From Methylobacterium sp. BTF04 (GTDB taxonomy: Bacteria; Pseudomonadota; Alphaproteobacteria; Rhizobiales; Beijerinckiaceae), in the NCBI RefSeq assembly GCF_010692745.1, contig NZ_JAAHTB010000008.1, positions 62,001 through 126,000 of the forward strand: DNA of 64,000 nucleotides, in the 5' to 3' direction. The notes under the pieces are model-generated. The model did not search any database and had not been told where the DNA came from. It was given only the letters and a program-made list of their open reading frames with translations. The translations under genes were made by a program, and so were the position numbers. Every line of letters starts with the position of its first letter. Position 1 is the stretch's first letter. Below, piece after piece: positions 31,533 to 40,648 of this stretch.

Positions 31533-32420
31533 ATGATGCGCTTCGACCTCGTCGATCTCGGATTGTTCCGCCACGTGGTCGAGGCGGGCTCGATCACCCA
31601 TGGGGCGGCACGGGCCAACCTCGCGCTGGCGGCGGCCTCCGTCCGCATCCGCGCCATGGAGGAGACGCTGGGGGCCGCCCTCCTCATCCGCGGGCGCCAG
31701 GGCGTCACCGCGACCCCGGCGGGCCGCACCCTGCTCGCCCATGCCCGCGGCCTGCTCGACCGCATCGACCGGATGCAGGAGGATCTGGCCCCGTTCTCCG
31801 GCGGGACGGTGGGCCAGATCCGGGTGCTGTCGAACACCAACGCCCTGACCGAATTCCTGCCCGAGGTGCTCAGCGCCTTCCTGGCTCATCAGGCCGGCGT
31901 TAGCGTCGATATCGAGGAGCGGACCTCCGACGAGATCGTCGGACTGGTGGCGGACGGGGCGGCCGATCTCGGTATCGTCGCCGGCACCGTCGATACCGGC
32001 ACGCTGGAAACCTACCCGTTCCGGCAGGATCGCTTCGTGGTGGTGGTCTCCGACCGGCATGCCTTTGCCGGACGCGACGGCGTGGCCTTCGCCGAGGTTC
32101 TCGATCACGACCTCGTCGGCCTCGATCGCACCAGCGCATTGACCCGCTTCCTCGCCGACAAGGCGGCCCGTACCGGGCGTCCCCCCATGCGCCTGAGGGT
32201 GCAACTGCGCAGCTTCGATGCGGTCTGCCGGCTGGTGGAATGCGGCGTCGGCCTCGGCATCGTCCCCGAGACCACCGCCCGCCGGGTCGCCCGCTCCATG
32301 GCCATCGCGATCGTGCCGCTGCGCGATCCCTGGGCGGCGCGCGACCTCACCATCTGCGTCCGGTCCCTGGACGCCCTGCCCGGATTCGCACAGGATTTCG
32401 TGGCGCATCTGCGCGCATAG
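31533..32420 (+). CDS. LysR-type transcriptional regulator
   Basis: The 295-aa product has an N-terminal winged helix-turn-helix ([32 protein letters not shown]) followed by the LysR effector-binding domain ([46 protein letters not shown]). The effector is unknown. Tandem starts TTG-ATG-ATG occur; an ATG is chosen. The flanking gene on minus is ftsB-like, which is not an obvious target. It is followed by the MntR-like gene after 121 bases. Confidence 0.93.
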   Translation: MMRFDLVDLGLFRHVVEAGSITHGAARANLALAAASVRIRAMEETLGAALLIRGRQGVTATPAGRTLLAHARGLLDRIDRMQEDLAPFSGGTVGQIRVLSNTNALTEFLPEVLSAFLAHQAGVSVDIEERTSDEIVGLVADGAADLGIVAGTVDTGTLETYPFRQDRFVVVVSDRHAFAGRDGVAFAEVLDHDLVGLDRTSALTRFLADKAARTGRPPMRLRVQLRSFDAVCRLVECGVGLGIVPETTARRVARSMAIAIVPLRDPWAARDLTICVRSLDALPGFAQDFVAHLRA

Positions 32421-32541
32421 ATTTTGCGCGAATCGTCGATCGGGCGTGTCGGGGGCTCCCATCGGGGCGCGGGCTTGGCTACACAGCGGGAACGCGGGCG
32501 CCCGATCCGGCGCGTTCGGCGATCGGGAGACAGCCGGCCTC

Positions 32542-32994
32542 ATGCGGGAAACGTCGCGATCCGTGCCAGAAGCGTCGCTCGTCGATGCCGACGTCCATGT
32601 CGAAAGCTTCCGACAGGCGCGCGAGGCGCGGCGACTCGAACTCGTGGAGGATTACGTCGAACTGATCGCAGATCTCATCGGCGATGGCGGCGAGGCGCGT
32701 CAGGTGGATATCGCCGCCCGACTCGGCGTCGCCCAGCCGACGGTGGCCAAGATGCTCAAGCGTCTGGCCGAGGACGGCCTGGTGCAGCAGCGGCCCTATC
32801 GCGGGGTGTTTCTCACTGAGACCGGCCAGGCGCTCGCCGTGCAGAGCCGGGAGCGTCATCGAATCGTCGAGCTGTTCCTGTGCGCCCTCGGCGTCAGTGC
32901 CGAGACCGCCCGCCGCGATGCGGAAGGGATCGAGCATCACGTGAGTGCCGAGACCCTGGAGGCGTTCCGGCGTTTCACGGAAACGAATTCGTAG
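32542..32994 (+). CDS. mntR: MntR-like manganese/iron-responsive regulator (DtxR family)
   Basis: The 150-aa product fits the proteobacterial MntR group. It has a winged helix-turn-helix with [31 protein letters not shown], a wing [11 protein letters not shown], then a dimerisation domain with metal-ligand-type residues ([21 protein letters not shown]). MntR represses manganese uptake when metal is sufficient. No mntH transporter is nearby, so it acts elsewhere or regulates a remote gene. The ATG follows GGAGAC at moderate spacing. Confidence 0.82.
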   Translation: MRETSRSVPEASLVDADVHVESFRQAREARRLELVEDYVELIADLIGDGGEARQVDIAARLGVAQPTVAKMLKRLAEDGLVQQRPYRGVFLTETGQALAVQSRERHRIVELFLCALGVSAETARRDAEGIEHHVSAETLEAFRRFTETNS

Positions 32995-33036
32995 AGCCGT
33001 GTCGAAGCCAGGGCGGCATTACTCGGAAACGCTGGC

Positions 33037-34326
33037 TTAAGCGTCCCGCCGACCGATCGCCGTCGCCACGCCACCATCCACCAGAATTTCTGCCGGACGC
33101 GGATGGCCGAGGAAGCCCGTCGGGCTCGCTGTGAGCCCGTACGCGCCCGATTGCAGCACCGCCACGAGGTCGCCCGGCGCGAGATCCGGCAGCGTGGCGG
33201 CGCGGGCCAGCATATCGAGGGGCGTGCAGAGTGGGCCGACCACGGCGCAGGGACTGCGCGGTGTCTCGGGACGATCGACCACCGCGACCAGCGGATAGTC
33301 GCGCTTGACGATCTGGCCGAGATTGCCCGAGGCGGCGAGATGATGATGCATGCCGCCATCGGTGATGACGAAGCGAGTGCCGCGCGAGCGCTTCACAGCC
33401 CGGACCCGCGCCACGTAGAGGCCGGCGGGGCCGGCGAGATAGCGTCCGGGCTCCAAGACGATGCGGGCGCCCGCGAGGTTTGGGTTTCCGGCCACCAACT
33501 CCTTCAGCACCGGAATCCCGGCGTGCAGGGCGGCGAGGTCGAGGGCGGTATCGCCCGAAAAATACGGGATGCCGAGGCCGCCGCCGAGGTCGACAGTATC
33601 GAGGCGGCGCCCGATCCGCGCGGCGACGCGGGCGGCGAGCCGCAAGCCGTAGGCCCATTGCGCCAGAAGCGTGCCGGCGATCAGTCCCTGCGTCCCGGCG
33701 AACAGATGGATTCCCGAGAGGTGCAGGTGCGGCTCGGCCTCCACCGCATCGACGACGGCGTCGAGGTCCTCCTCGTCGAAGCCGAACGGCGACGGCTTGC
33801 CACCCATCCGCATGGCGCCGCCCTGCGCGTCCGGTCCCGGATTGATCCGGATCGCCACCCGTTGCGTCCGGCCCTGGTGTCCGGCGGCCAAAGCAACACG
33901 CGCCGTCTCCTCGGCATTTTCCAAGTGGATTTCGCCGATCCCGGCCGCGACCACCCGCGCGATGTCGGCATCGCTTTTGCCCGGCCCGGCGAACAGGATC
34001 CGATCCGGCGACACCCCAGCCGCGCATGCGGCCGCGAACTCGGCGCCGGAGGCGATTTCGGCCCCCGCCCCTTCCTGCGCGAAGATCCGGATGATCGCCG
34101 GGTCGGGATTGGCCTTGACCGAGTAGACGACCTCCGCAAAGCCCGAGACCGCTTGCGCCAGGGTGCGGTAGGCCCGACGCATCAGGTCGGCATCGTAGAG
34201 GAAGAGCGGCGTGCCGTGGGTGTCGGACAGGGTCCGCACGTCGAGACCGCCCACGTGGAGCACGCCGTCACTCCGGGAAAACTGCTCGGCGACGAGGGCT
34301 TTGGCGAGGTCGTCCGGCTCAGGCAT
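33037..34326 (-). CDS. PLP-dependent decarboxylase, exosortase-A-associated type (DapDC/ODC fold)
   Basis: The 429-aa product is a fold-type III PLP decarboxylase related to diaminopimelate decarboxylase. The PLP-binding Lys is K71 in VVYSVKANPD; the Gly-rich phosphate loop DLGGGLGIPYF and a C-terminal DLVAVLQSGAYG are present. The substrate-specificity Cys loop reads GPLCTPLD, not GPxCESGD as in LysA, so the true lysine enzyme is unlikely. This variant is what I associate with the decarboxylase found beside exosortase A in exopolysaccharide loci. It overlaps the ligase gene by eight bases and lies in a three-gene operon with it and an acyl carrier protein. Its probable role is making an amine or modified amino acid for that pathway. 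Confidence 0.8.
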   Translation of the reverse strand: MPEPDDLAKALVAEQFSRSDGVLHVGGLDVRTLSDTHGTPLFLYDADLMRRAYRTLAQAVSGFAEVVYSVKANPDPAIIRIFAQEGAGAEIASGAEFAAACAAGVSPDRILFAGPGKSDADIARVVAAGIGEIHLENAEETARVALAAGHQGRTQRVAIRINPGPDAQGGAMRMGGKPSPFGFDEEDLDAVVDAVEAEPHLHLSGIHLFAGTQGLIAGTLLAQWAYGLRLAARVAARIGRRLDTVDLGGGLGIPYFSGDTALDLAALHAGIPVLKELVAGNPNLAGARIVLEPGRYLAGPAGLYVARVRAVKRSRGTRFVITDGGMHHHLAASGNLGQIVKRDYPLVAVVDRPETPRSPCAVVGPLCTPLDMLARAATLPDLAPGDLVAVLQSGAYGLTASPTGFLGHPRPAEILVDGGVATAIGRRDA

Positions 34327-35842
34327 CGATGGTGCGCTCCGCGACGAGGCGCTTGTAATCGACCTTGCCGTTGGGCGTCAGCGGCAGCGCCGCCACGGCC
34401 TCGACGGCCCGAGGCACCATGTGCGGGGGCAGCAGGTCGCGGACCGCCTGCAACGCGGCGTCCGGCGGTACTCCGTCCTCGGCCAGCACGGCCACCGCAT
34501 GGATGCGCTGCCCGACGCTCGCATCCGGCAGGCCGATGATGGCGACGGTGCGGAAGGCGCCGGTCTCCATCAGCGCCTCCTCCACCTCGGTCGGGCTCAC
34601 GCGAAACCCCGCCGTCTTGATCATCGCGTCGGCCCGGCCGACGAAGCTGAAGTAGCCTGCCTCGTCCTCCACCACGATATCGCCGGAGCGGCAGACCGGC
34701 GGGGCGTGCGGGTCGCGGGGATCGGGCACCAGCACCCGGGCGGTGTCCTCGGGCCGGTTCCAGTAGCCGAGCGAGACCGTGGGTCCGCGATGCATCAGGA
34801 TGCCGGGCTCGCCGGGCCGCGTGCGTCGGCCGTCCTCGGTCACCGCGAAGATCTCGGTCTCGGGGATGGCGCGGCCGATGGAGCCCGGTCGCGCTGCGAT
34901 CTCGTGCGGTGGCAGCCACGTCGAGCGGAACGCCTCCGTGAGCCCGTACATCAGGACGATCTCGGTGGCCGGAAGTGCCTTGCGCAGGCGCGCCAGCGTC
35001 TCGAGCGGGACGGCGCCGCCCGAATTGGTGACGTAGCGCAGGCGTGAGAGGTCGGCCCTCGCGAGGCGCGGCGCGGCGCGGGTGAGCAGGGTCCATAGGG
35101 TCGGGACACCGGCAAGCCCGGTGATCCCCTGCTCCTCGATGGCCCGCACGACCTCGTCGCCGAACCGGAATTCGAGGAGGACGAGGCAAGCCCCCTGCTC
35201 CACGCTGGTGAGGAGCTGATTCAGCCCGTAATCGAAGGCGAAGGGCAGCACCGACAGGATGCGCTCGTCGGGCGTGATCCCGAGATAGCTCCGTACGATG
35301 CGGATGCCGGCGATCAGGTTGGCATGGCTGAGCATCACGCCCTTGGGCAGGCCGGTGGAGCCGGAGGTGTAGAGGATCGCGGCGAGGTCTTGTGGTGCGG
35401 CCGATGTCGTTGTGGGATCGAGCCGGACGATGAGCGGGTCGAGGCCCGCATCGCTATCCGTAATCGCTGCCGGGCTGAGGAAGGCGATCGCCGCGCCGAG
35501 TTGGGCGAGCAGGCTCGCGTTCGTCACCAGCGCACGCGCGCCGCAATCCTCGACGATGTGCTGCACCTGACGCGGGCGCAGGCTTGGGTGGATCGGCACG
35601 AACACCGCCCCTGCCCGGCCGATCGCGAAGATCGCGACGCATTCGGCGAGCGATTTCGGCTGCAGGATCGCGACCCGATCACCCGGCTCGATCCCGGCCC
35701 GAACCAGGCGCGCGGCCAGGGTGTCGACGCCCTCGCGCAAGGCGCCATAGGTCAGGCTGTCGCTGCCGGCCACGAGCGCCGTGCGGTCGGCCGTGCAGGC
35801 CGCCCCGTCGAGCAGATGGTGCAGCAGCGTGGGTTGGCGCAT
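34319..35842 (-). CDS. AMP-forming acyl-CoA/acyl-ACP ligase
   Basis: The 507-aa product is an adenylate-forming enzyme. Motifs are the P-loop ILYTSGSTGLPKGVMLSH, the A5-type MYGLTEAFRS, and the A7/A8 region SGDIVVEDEAGYFSFVGRADAMIKTAGFRVSP. The A10 Lys is in LTPNGKVDY. Such enzymes activate a carboxylate with ATP and load it on CoA or a carrier protein. Here the carrier is most likely the ACP encoded 11 bases upstream. The set with the decarboxylase resembles the ligase of the exosortase-A-associated cassette. ATG 35842 matches the family N-terminus. Confidence 0.85.
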   Translation of the reverse strand: MRQPTLLHHLLDGAACTADRTALVAGSDSLTYGALREGVDTLAARLVRAGIEPGDRVAILQPKSLAECVAIFAIGRAGAVFVPIHPSLRPRQVQHIVEDCGARALVTNASLLAQLGAAIAFLSPAAITDSDAGLDPLIVRLDPTTTSAAPQDLAAILYTSGSTGLPKGVMLSHANLIAGIRIVRSYLGITPDERILSVLPFAFDYGLNQLLTSVEQGACLVLLEFRFGDEVVRAIEEQGITGLAGVPTLWTLLTRAAPRLARADLSRLRYVTNSGGAVPLETLARLRKALPATEIVLMYGLTEAFRSTWLPPHEIAARPGSIGRAIPETEIFAVTEDGRRTRPGEPGILMHRGPTVSLGYWNRPEDTARVLVPDPRDPHAPPVCRSGDIVVEDEAGYFSFVGRADAMIKTAGFRVSPTEVEEALMETGAFRTVAIIGLPDASVGQRIHAVAVLAEDGVPPDAALQAVRDLLPPHMVPRAVEAVAALPLTPNGKVDYKRLVAERTIDA

Positions 35843-35853
35843 CGGTAAGGGCT

Positions 35854-36132
35854 TCAGGCCTGATGCCGCTTGCCGTCGACGTAACGGGCGAGCGCATCGA
35901 CGCTCTCGAAATGCGCGAGGTCGAAGGCATCCTCCTCGATCTCGAACCCGAAGCGTTCGCCGAGGTCCATCATCAGGTCGAGCACGCCGATGGAATCGAG
36001 GGCATCGCTGGTGACGAGCGACGTCGCACCCGTCACCGCATCGCGATCCATCCCCGGATTGCGCGCGGCGATGAAGGCGAGGATCGCGGCGCTCACGGCG
36101 GCGTGCCGTTCCATCGTCTGTGTCTCGGCCAA
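35854..36132 (-). CDS. Acyl carrier protein
   Basis: The 92-aa acidic product has the phosphopantetheine site Ser S47 in DALDSIGVLDLMMDLGE, with the usual four-helix spacing (FGFEIEEDAFDLAHFESVDALARYV). It is too diverged from AcpP to serve fatty-acid synthesis and is the first gene of a three-gene operon with a ligase and a decarboxylase. It probably carries the intermediate made or modified by these two. Confidence 0.9.
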   Translation of the reverse strand: MAETQTMERHAAVSAAILAFIAARNPGMDRDAVTGATSLVTSDALDSIGVLDLMMDLGERFGFEIEEDAFDLAHFESVDALARYVDGKRHQA

Positions 36133-36463
36133 GACCCGCTCTCCATCTGATGTCCGCGCGTGGAGCCGCGCTTAAGCCATCTCGCCCTCGAAAGTCCATC
36201 GGATGGGCAGGCGGCTGCGCTCCCCGAACGCCGAGTCCGCAACCCGCATCACCGGTCTCGCTAGCACGCCCACCACAATCGGTGAGGATTGGAGGAATTC
36301 TAGAAACCGCGCGCAAAAACTATTAAAAACTGAGATATAAGCAATTGTTGCGATTTTACCGGAAATCGAACATTGTATTCGTGTCACAAGCGATGTCCTG
36401 TCGTCACATCGCTTGTGCCTGAAGATTCGGTGCGGACGACTGTCTCTGAACAGGATGTCGCCT
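36133..36463. other. Divergent promoter region between the ACP operon and aqpZ
   Basis: No gene. The stretch at about 36300-36380 is markedly AT-rich for this genome and probably holds the aqpZ promoter, and perhaps the ACP promoter further left. A perfect inverted repeat lies between it and aqpZ (listed separately). Confidence 0.6.
36385..36417. promoter_or_regulatory. Perfect 12-bp inverted repeat upstream of aqpZ
   Basis: CACAAGCGATGT and ACATCGCTTGTG are exact reverse complements separated by nine bases. The right arm ends 46 bases before the aqpZ start. No T-run follows on either strand, so a terminator is unlikely. It may be a regulator operator or a hairpin in the aqpZ leader. Confidence 0.7.
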
Positions 36464-37204
36464 ATGTCCAATGACACCATGCGTCGGGCCTCGGCCGAAT
36501 TCTTCGGAACCTTCTGGCTGACCTTCGGGGGATGTGGAGCCGCCGTGATCTCGGCGGCCTTCCCCGAACTCGGGATCGGATTTCTCGGGGTCGCCTTCGC
36601 CTTCGGCCTCACCGTCCTGACCATGGCCTACGCCGTCGGGCATATCTCAGGCGGCCACTTCAATCCCGCAGTGACGTTCGGATTGTGGACGGCGGGGCGC
36701 TGTGCCGACCGGCATGTCCTGCCTTATGTGCTCGCCCAGGTGACCGGCGCGATCGTCGGGGCGGCGGTGCTCTACACCATCGCGTCCGGCAAAGCCGGTT
36801 GGGTTCCGGCGGGCTTCGCCTCGAACGGATATGGCGACCTCAGCCCGGGCAAGTACAGTCTCGGTGCGTGCCTGATGATGGAGTTCCTGGCGACGTTCTT
36901 TTTCCTGTTCATCATCATCGGCACAACCTCGAAAGGCGCGGCAAGCGGCTTTGCCGGCATTCCCATCGGGTTCGCCCTGGTCCTGATCCATCTCGTCTCG
37001 ATCCCGGTGACCAACACATCGGTCAACCCCGCGCGCAGCACTGGCCCTGCCCTATTCGCCGGGGGCGAATATATCGGGCAGCTGTGGCTGTTCTGGCTCG
37101 CGCCGATGCTCGGGGCTGGCCTTGCGGGCGCCCTGGCGCGCTGGCTCTACGAGCCGGACGGCATCGTCCAGACCATCGTGGTCGAGGAGAGGTCGGTGGC
37201 GTGA
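36464..37204 (+). CDS. aqpZ: Aquaporin Z
   Basis: AqpZ is the tetrameric water channel of the inner membrane. The 246-aa product has six membrane segments, both Asn-Pro-Ala loops ([10 protein letters not shown] and [14 protein letters not shown]), and the Arg after the second NPA that forms the selectivity filter. ATG 36464 is preferred because AGGA lies eight bases upstream; an ATG nine bases earlier is also in frame. The downstream stop lies seven bases from the converging transglutaminase gene. Confidence 0.97.
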   Translation: MSNDTMRRASAEFFGTFWLTFGGCGAAVISAAFPELGIGFLGVAFAFGLTVLTMAYAVGHISGGHFNPAVTFGLWTAGRCADRHVLPYVLAQVTGAIVGAAVLYTIASGKAGWVPAGFASNGYGDLSPGKYSLGACLMMEFLATFFFLFIIIGTTSKGAASGFAGIPIGFALVLIHLVSIPVTNTSVNPARSTGPALFAGGEYIGQLWLFWLAPMLGAGLAGALARWLYEPDGIVQTIVVEERSVA

Positions 37205-37211
37205 ACCGGTG

Positions 37212-38129
37212 TCAGGTGGTCTCGGATTCGGCCACCGTCGCATGCTCCGGCATCGCCTCGCCGTCTGGGATCACGTCGACCTCGACCTTGAGCTTCTGCG
37301 GGCCGGAGGACGAGACGATGCCGTCGATGGGCGAGACGTCGGTATAGTCGCGCCCGCGCGCCACCACGATATGGTCGTCGCACATCCCGATCCCGTTGGT
37401 CGGGTCGAAACCGAACCAGGCGTCCCCGCACCACACCGAGACCCAGGCATGGCTCGCATCGGCGCCGCGCAGGCGCGGGCGCCCGGCTGGCGGGATGGTG
37501 CGCAGGTAGCCGCTGACATAGGCCGCCGGCACTCCGAGACCGCGCAGGCCCGCGATCATGATGTGGGCGAAATCCTGACACACGCCGGCGCGCAGGACGA
37601 AGGCTTCGGCGAGCGGCGTACGGACGTCGGTGGCCTTGGAGTCGAATTTGAAGTCGGCCCGGATCCGCCGCATCAGATCGAAGGCGCCACCATAGGCACT
37701 GCGTCCGGGCGGGAAGCTCGCGCGGGCATAGTCGGTGATCGTCGGCGCCAGGGCGACGCGGGCGCTCGGAAACAGGTAGTGGACCGGCGCGTCGTGGGCT
37801 AGCGAGCGGGCGGCCAGGCTCGTGTCGCGCACCTGATCCCACGGCATCCCCGATTCCGGCGCGGGGAGCGGCGGCCGCTCCACCATCACCCGAGACAGCG
37901 ATTCGACGCGCAGTTCGGTGTGCGGCGCGTCGATGGTGACCGCCACCACGTCGAGTCCGAAATAGTCACGCCGCACCACGCGGGTCCGCGGGGCCGGCGT
38001 GATCGTCAGGCTGCTGTCGAGCACCGTCTGGCCTTCCCCATCGCTGGGGCGCAGCCGCAGGGCGCAGCGGGCGAAACGGACGGGCCGGGCGTAGCGGTAG
38101 GTGGTGAGGTGGCGCAGCGTATAGATCAC
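37212..38129 (-). CDS. Transglutaminase-like cysteine protease family protein
   Basis: The 305-aa product has the bacterial transglutaminase N-terminal beta region (residues 1-90, starting [16 protein letters not shown]) and a catalytic core with C184 (AGVCQDFAH), H227 (SHAWVSVW) and D242 (FDPTN). It is probably a peptidase or amide-handling enzyme. It is the last gene of a coupled operon with a circularly permuted ATP-grasp/alpha-E protein (four-base overlap) and a transglutaminase-DUF2126 protein. No signal peptide, so cytoplasmic. The substrate is unknown. Confidence 0.9.
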   Translation of the reverse strand: MIYTLRHLTTYRYARPVRFARCALRLRPSDGEGQTVLDSSLTITPAPRTRVVRRDYFGLDVVAVTIDAPHTELRVESLSRVMVERPPLPAPESGMPWDQVRDTSLAARSLAHDAPVHYLFPSARVALAPTITDYARASFPPGRSAYGGAFDLMRRIRADFKFDSKATDVRTPLAEAFVLRAGVCQDFAHIMIAGLRGLGVPAAYVSGYLRTIPPAGRPRLRGADASHAWVSVWCGDAWFGFDPTNGIGMCDDHIVVARGRDYTDVSPIDGIVSSSGPQKLKVEVDVIPDGEAMPEHATVAESETT

Positions 38130-40648
38130 GCAAGCCCCATGAGCTTTTCCGGGCGCATCGCGTGTGGCCCATTGGGGAAATAGCGGGTGGCGATGGCGTC
38201 GGCGAGGCCCTCGAAGGCGTTCTCCAGGCGGGCGAGTGCGGCCCCGTCGAAATCACTCGCCTCCCCGGTGGCGAACTCCGCCCCCAGCTTGGCGGCGATC
38301 CGCCGGTGCGGTTCGGGCAGGCCGTCGACCCGCAGGGCCGGCAGGTCGGCGAGGTGGCGCTCGATCGCTTCGACCTGAAATGCCACCGATCGTGGGTTGA
38401 ACGGATCGAGCAGCACCATGTCGCGCACCGGTTCGAGGGCCACGCCCTGCATGTAGCGCGCGCCGAAGGAGACGTGGGAATCGCACAGCGACAGCATCAC
38501 CCCGAGATCCTCCGCGGTGGCGGTGTCCCCGGCGAATTGCGTGGCGCAGGCACAGGTGTTGATCGCCCGCTCGATACGCCGGCCGAGATCGACGAAGTGC
38601 CATCCCGCCGTCCGGTTCATGTTCTCCTGCGCCAGTCCCGACAGGGCGGCGATGTGCCCGAGCGCCCGCTCGGCCAATGCCAAGAGCTGAGCTTCTGCCA
38701 AGTCCCGCTTCGGGTCGAGGTCGAGGACGTCGCGCAGATCGGCCAATGTGCGCCACGCCTCTCCCGAGAGGCGTTCGCGCAGGGAGGCGGCGTTGGCCCG
38801 CGCCGACAGGCTGTGCGACAGGGCGGAACCGTAGGCCTCGCGTCCGCTGAGTGCCTCCTGCGCCAGTTCCGCCGTGGGCATGTCGGGGGCGGCGATCGCT
38901 CCCCACTCGTCGAGGAGGGCGCGGATGCGCAGGGCCGTCGGCGCCTTGGCATCGCCCGCCATGTCGGCGATCACCGCGCCGCCGACGCTGCCGAGATGGG
39001 CCACCACGAGGCGGATCACCGCCTCTGCGCGCTCGACGTAGCGCCCGAACCAGAACAGGTTGTCGGCGGCCCGTGACGGCAAGTGGCCGGCGATGCGGCG
39101 GACCCGCGGCGCGCCCTGCTGCATCAGCGAGACCGCTTCCACCGGCGTATCCGACAGGACCCAGACGTCGGCCGACTTGATGCCCGCCCGCATCTCGATG
39201 GGCTCCACGTCGGGCCGCTCGGAAATGCGGCAGAACCCGCCGGGCATCACACGCCATCCGCCATCCGCCGTGGCAGCCGCGAACACCCGCAGGACGAAGG
39301 GACGCGGCGTCAGGCGCAGACCTCCGGGCGTGCGCTCCCAGGCCGGCATGGTCGAAAGCGGTGCGGCCTCCTGTGCAACGTAGTCGAACGGACGGTCGCG
39401 CAGGGCCGCAACCACGCGGTCGCGCTCCGCTCCCAGCGCATGCGGACCCATGATCGCGTCGCGCGCCGCGCCTTTGGGTGGGGTCGCTACGGGCCGCAAC
39501 GTCAGGCCGTCGAGGTTGTCGCGGACATAGGCGAGCGAGTCCGGATCGCCGCACCACCAGGTGCGGGGGCCGGTGAGCGCCAGTTCGGTGCCGAGCAGCT
39601 TTTGCGCGATGCCGGGCAGGTAGGCGGCCAATGCCCCCGATTCGAGAAAGCCCGATCCCGGCATATTGCCGACCACGAGGCTGCCGTTGCGCAGGGCTTC
39701 GACGAGGCCGGGCACGCCCAGGCGCGAGGCCGGGTTGAGTTCGAGCGGGTCGACGTAGTCGGAATCGATGCGCCGCCACAGCACGTCGGCCCGCTTCAGG
39801 CCCGAGACTGTGCGGATATGCAGGGCTCCGTCCTGCATCACGAGGTCGTCGCCTTCGACCAGCAGCAGGCCGAGATAGCGGGCAAGTGCTGCCTGCTCGA
39901 CATAGGTCGAGCTGAACGGGCCGGAGGTCAGCAGGCAGATGCGCGGGTCGCTGCGCTGCGCGCCCACCGCGAGGCCATCGCGAAACGCCTGGAAGAACGT
40001 GGCGAGGCGCTCGACGTGCAGGTCGGTGTGGATGTCCGGGAAGGCGCGGGTCAACACCATCCGGTTCTCCAGCGCGTAGCCGGGGCCGGAGGGGGATTGT
40101 GTCCGGTCGGCGAGCACGCGCCAGCGTCCGTCGCGGCCGCGGGTGATATCGGCCGCATAGAACTTGAGGAAGCGGCCGCCGGGGGGCGCCACATGCACCA
40201 TCGGGCGCATGAATTCGGGACTTCCCGCAACGACGGCCGCCGGCAGCAGTCCCTCCTCAACGAGACGGCCGGCGCCATACACGTCGGCGAGGATCGCTTC
40301 CATCAGCGAGGCACGCTGGATGATGCCGGCGCCGAGCGCCTGCCAATCGGCGTGCTCGACGACGAGGGGAAGCGAGCCGAGCGGCCAGGCATGCTCGCGC
40401 CTGTCGCCGTAGATCCGGTACGAGATGCCGGTATCGCGGATGTGGCGCTCGGCCGAAGTGAACCGAGCCGCGATCTGCGTCTCGCTCAGGGCGCCCAGAC
40501 GGTCGAGCAGACGTGGCCACCCGCCCTTGGGGCGACCGGCGGAGTCCATGAACTCGTCGGGTACGCCCGGTTGCGGCCGGTAGCCGGAGGTCCAGCGTGC
40601 CAGCCGTTCCGCTCGCCCGGAGACCTCCGCCACGGCCAGGTCGGTCAT
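38126..40648 (-). CDS. Fused circularly permuted ATP-grasp and alpha-E domain protein
   Basis: The 840-aa product joins two proteins that are separate in many bacteria. Residues 1 to about 490 are the circularly permuted ATP-grasp (DUF404/407 type), with [57 protein letters not shown] and [10 protein letters not shown]. From about 512 it is an alpha-E (DUF403) helical domain starting [24 protein letters not shown]-grasp enzymes form amide bonds by acyl-phosphate chemistry; comparative genomics predicted this set to add peptide tags or make peptides. The ATG at 40648 overlaps the upstream stop by four bases. A 96-residue upstream frame extension is a shadow of the neighbour. Confidence 0.9.
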   Translation of the reverse strand: MTDLAVAEVSGRAERLARWTSGYRPQPGVPDEFMDSAGRPKGGWPRLLDRLGALSETQIAARFTSAERHIRDTGISYRIYGDRREHAWPLGSLPLVVEHADWQALGAGIIQRASLMEAILADVYGAGRLVEEGLLPAAVVAGSPEFMRPMVHVAPPGGRFLKFYAADITRGRDGRWRVLADRTQSPSGPGYALENRMVLTRAFPDIHTDLHVERLATFFQAFRDGLAVGAQRSDPRICLLTSGPFSSTYVEQAALARYLGLLLVEGDDLVMQDGALHIRTVSGLKRADVLWRRIDSDYVDPLELNPASRLGVPGLVEALRNGSLVVGNMPGSGFLESGALAAYLPGIAQKLLGTELALTGPRTWWCGDPDSLAYVRDNLDGLTLRPVATPPKGAARDAIMGPHALGAERDRVVAALRDRPFDYVAQEAAPLSTMPAWERTPGGLRLTPRPFVLRVFAAATADGGWRVMPGGFCRISERPDVEPIEMRAGIKSADVWVLSDTPVEAVSLMQQGAPRVRRIAGHLPSRAADNLFWFGRYVERAEAVIRLVVAHLGSVGGAVIADMAGDAKAPTALRIRALLDEWGAIAAPDMPTAELAQEALSGREAYGSALSHSLSARANAASLRERLSGEAWRTLADLRDVLDLDPKRDLAEAQLLALAERALGHIAALSGLAQENMNRTAGWHFVDLGRRIERAINTCACATQFAGDTATAEDLGVMLSLCDSHVSFGARYMQGVALEPVRDMVLLDPFNPRSVAFQVEAIERHLADLPALRVDGLPEPHRRIAAKLGAEFATGEASDFDGAALARLENAFEGLADAIATRYFPNGPHAMRPEKLMGLA

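Noticed and set aside
33005-33038. Possible terminator between mntR and the decarboxylase gene
   Set aside because: Arms of seven bases (AAGCCAG/CTGGCTT) have a 20-base loop and no T-run, and overlap a stop codon.
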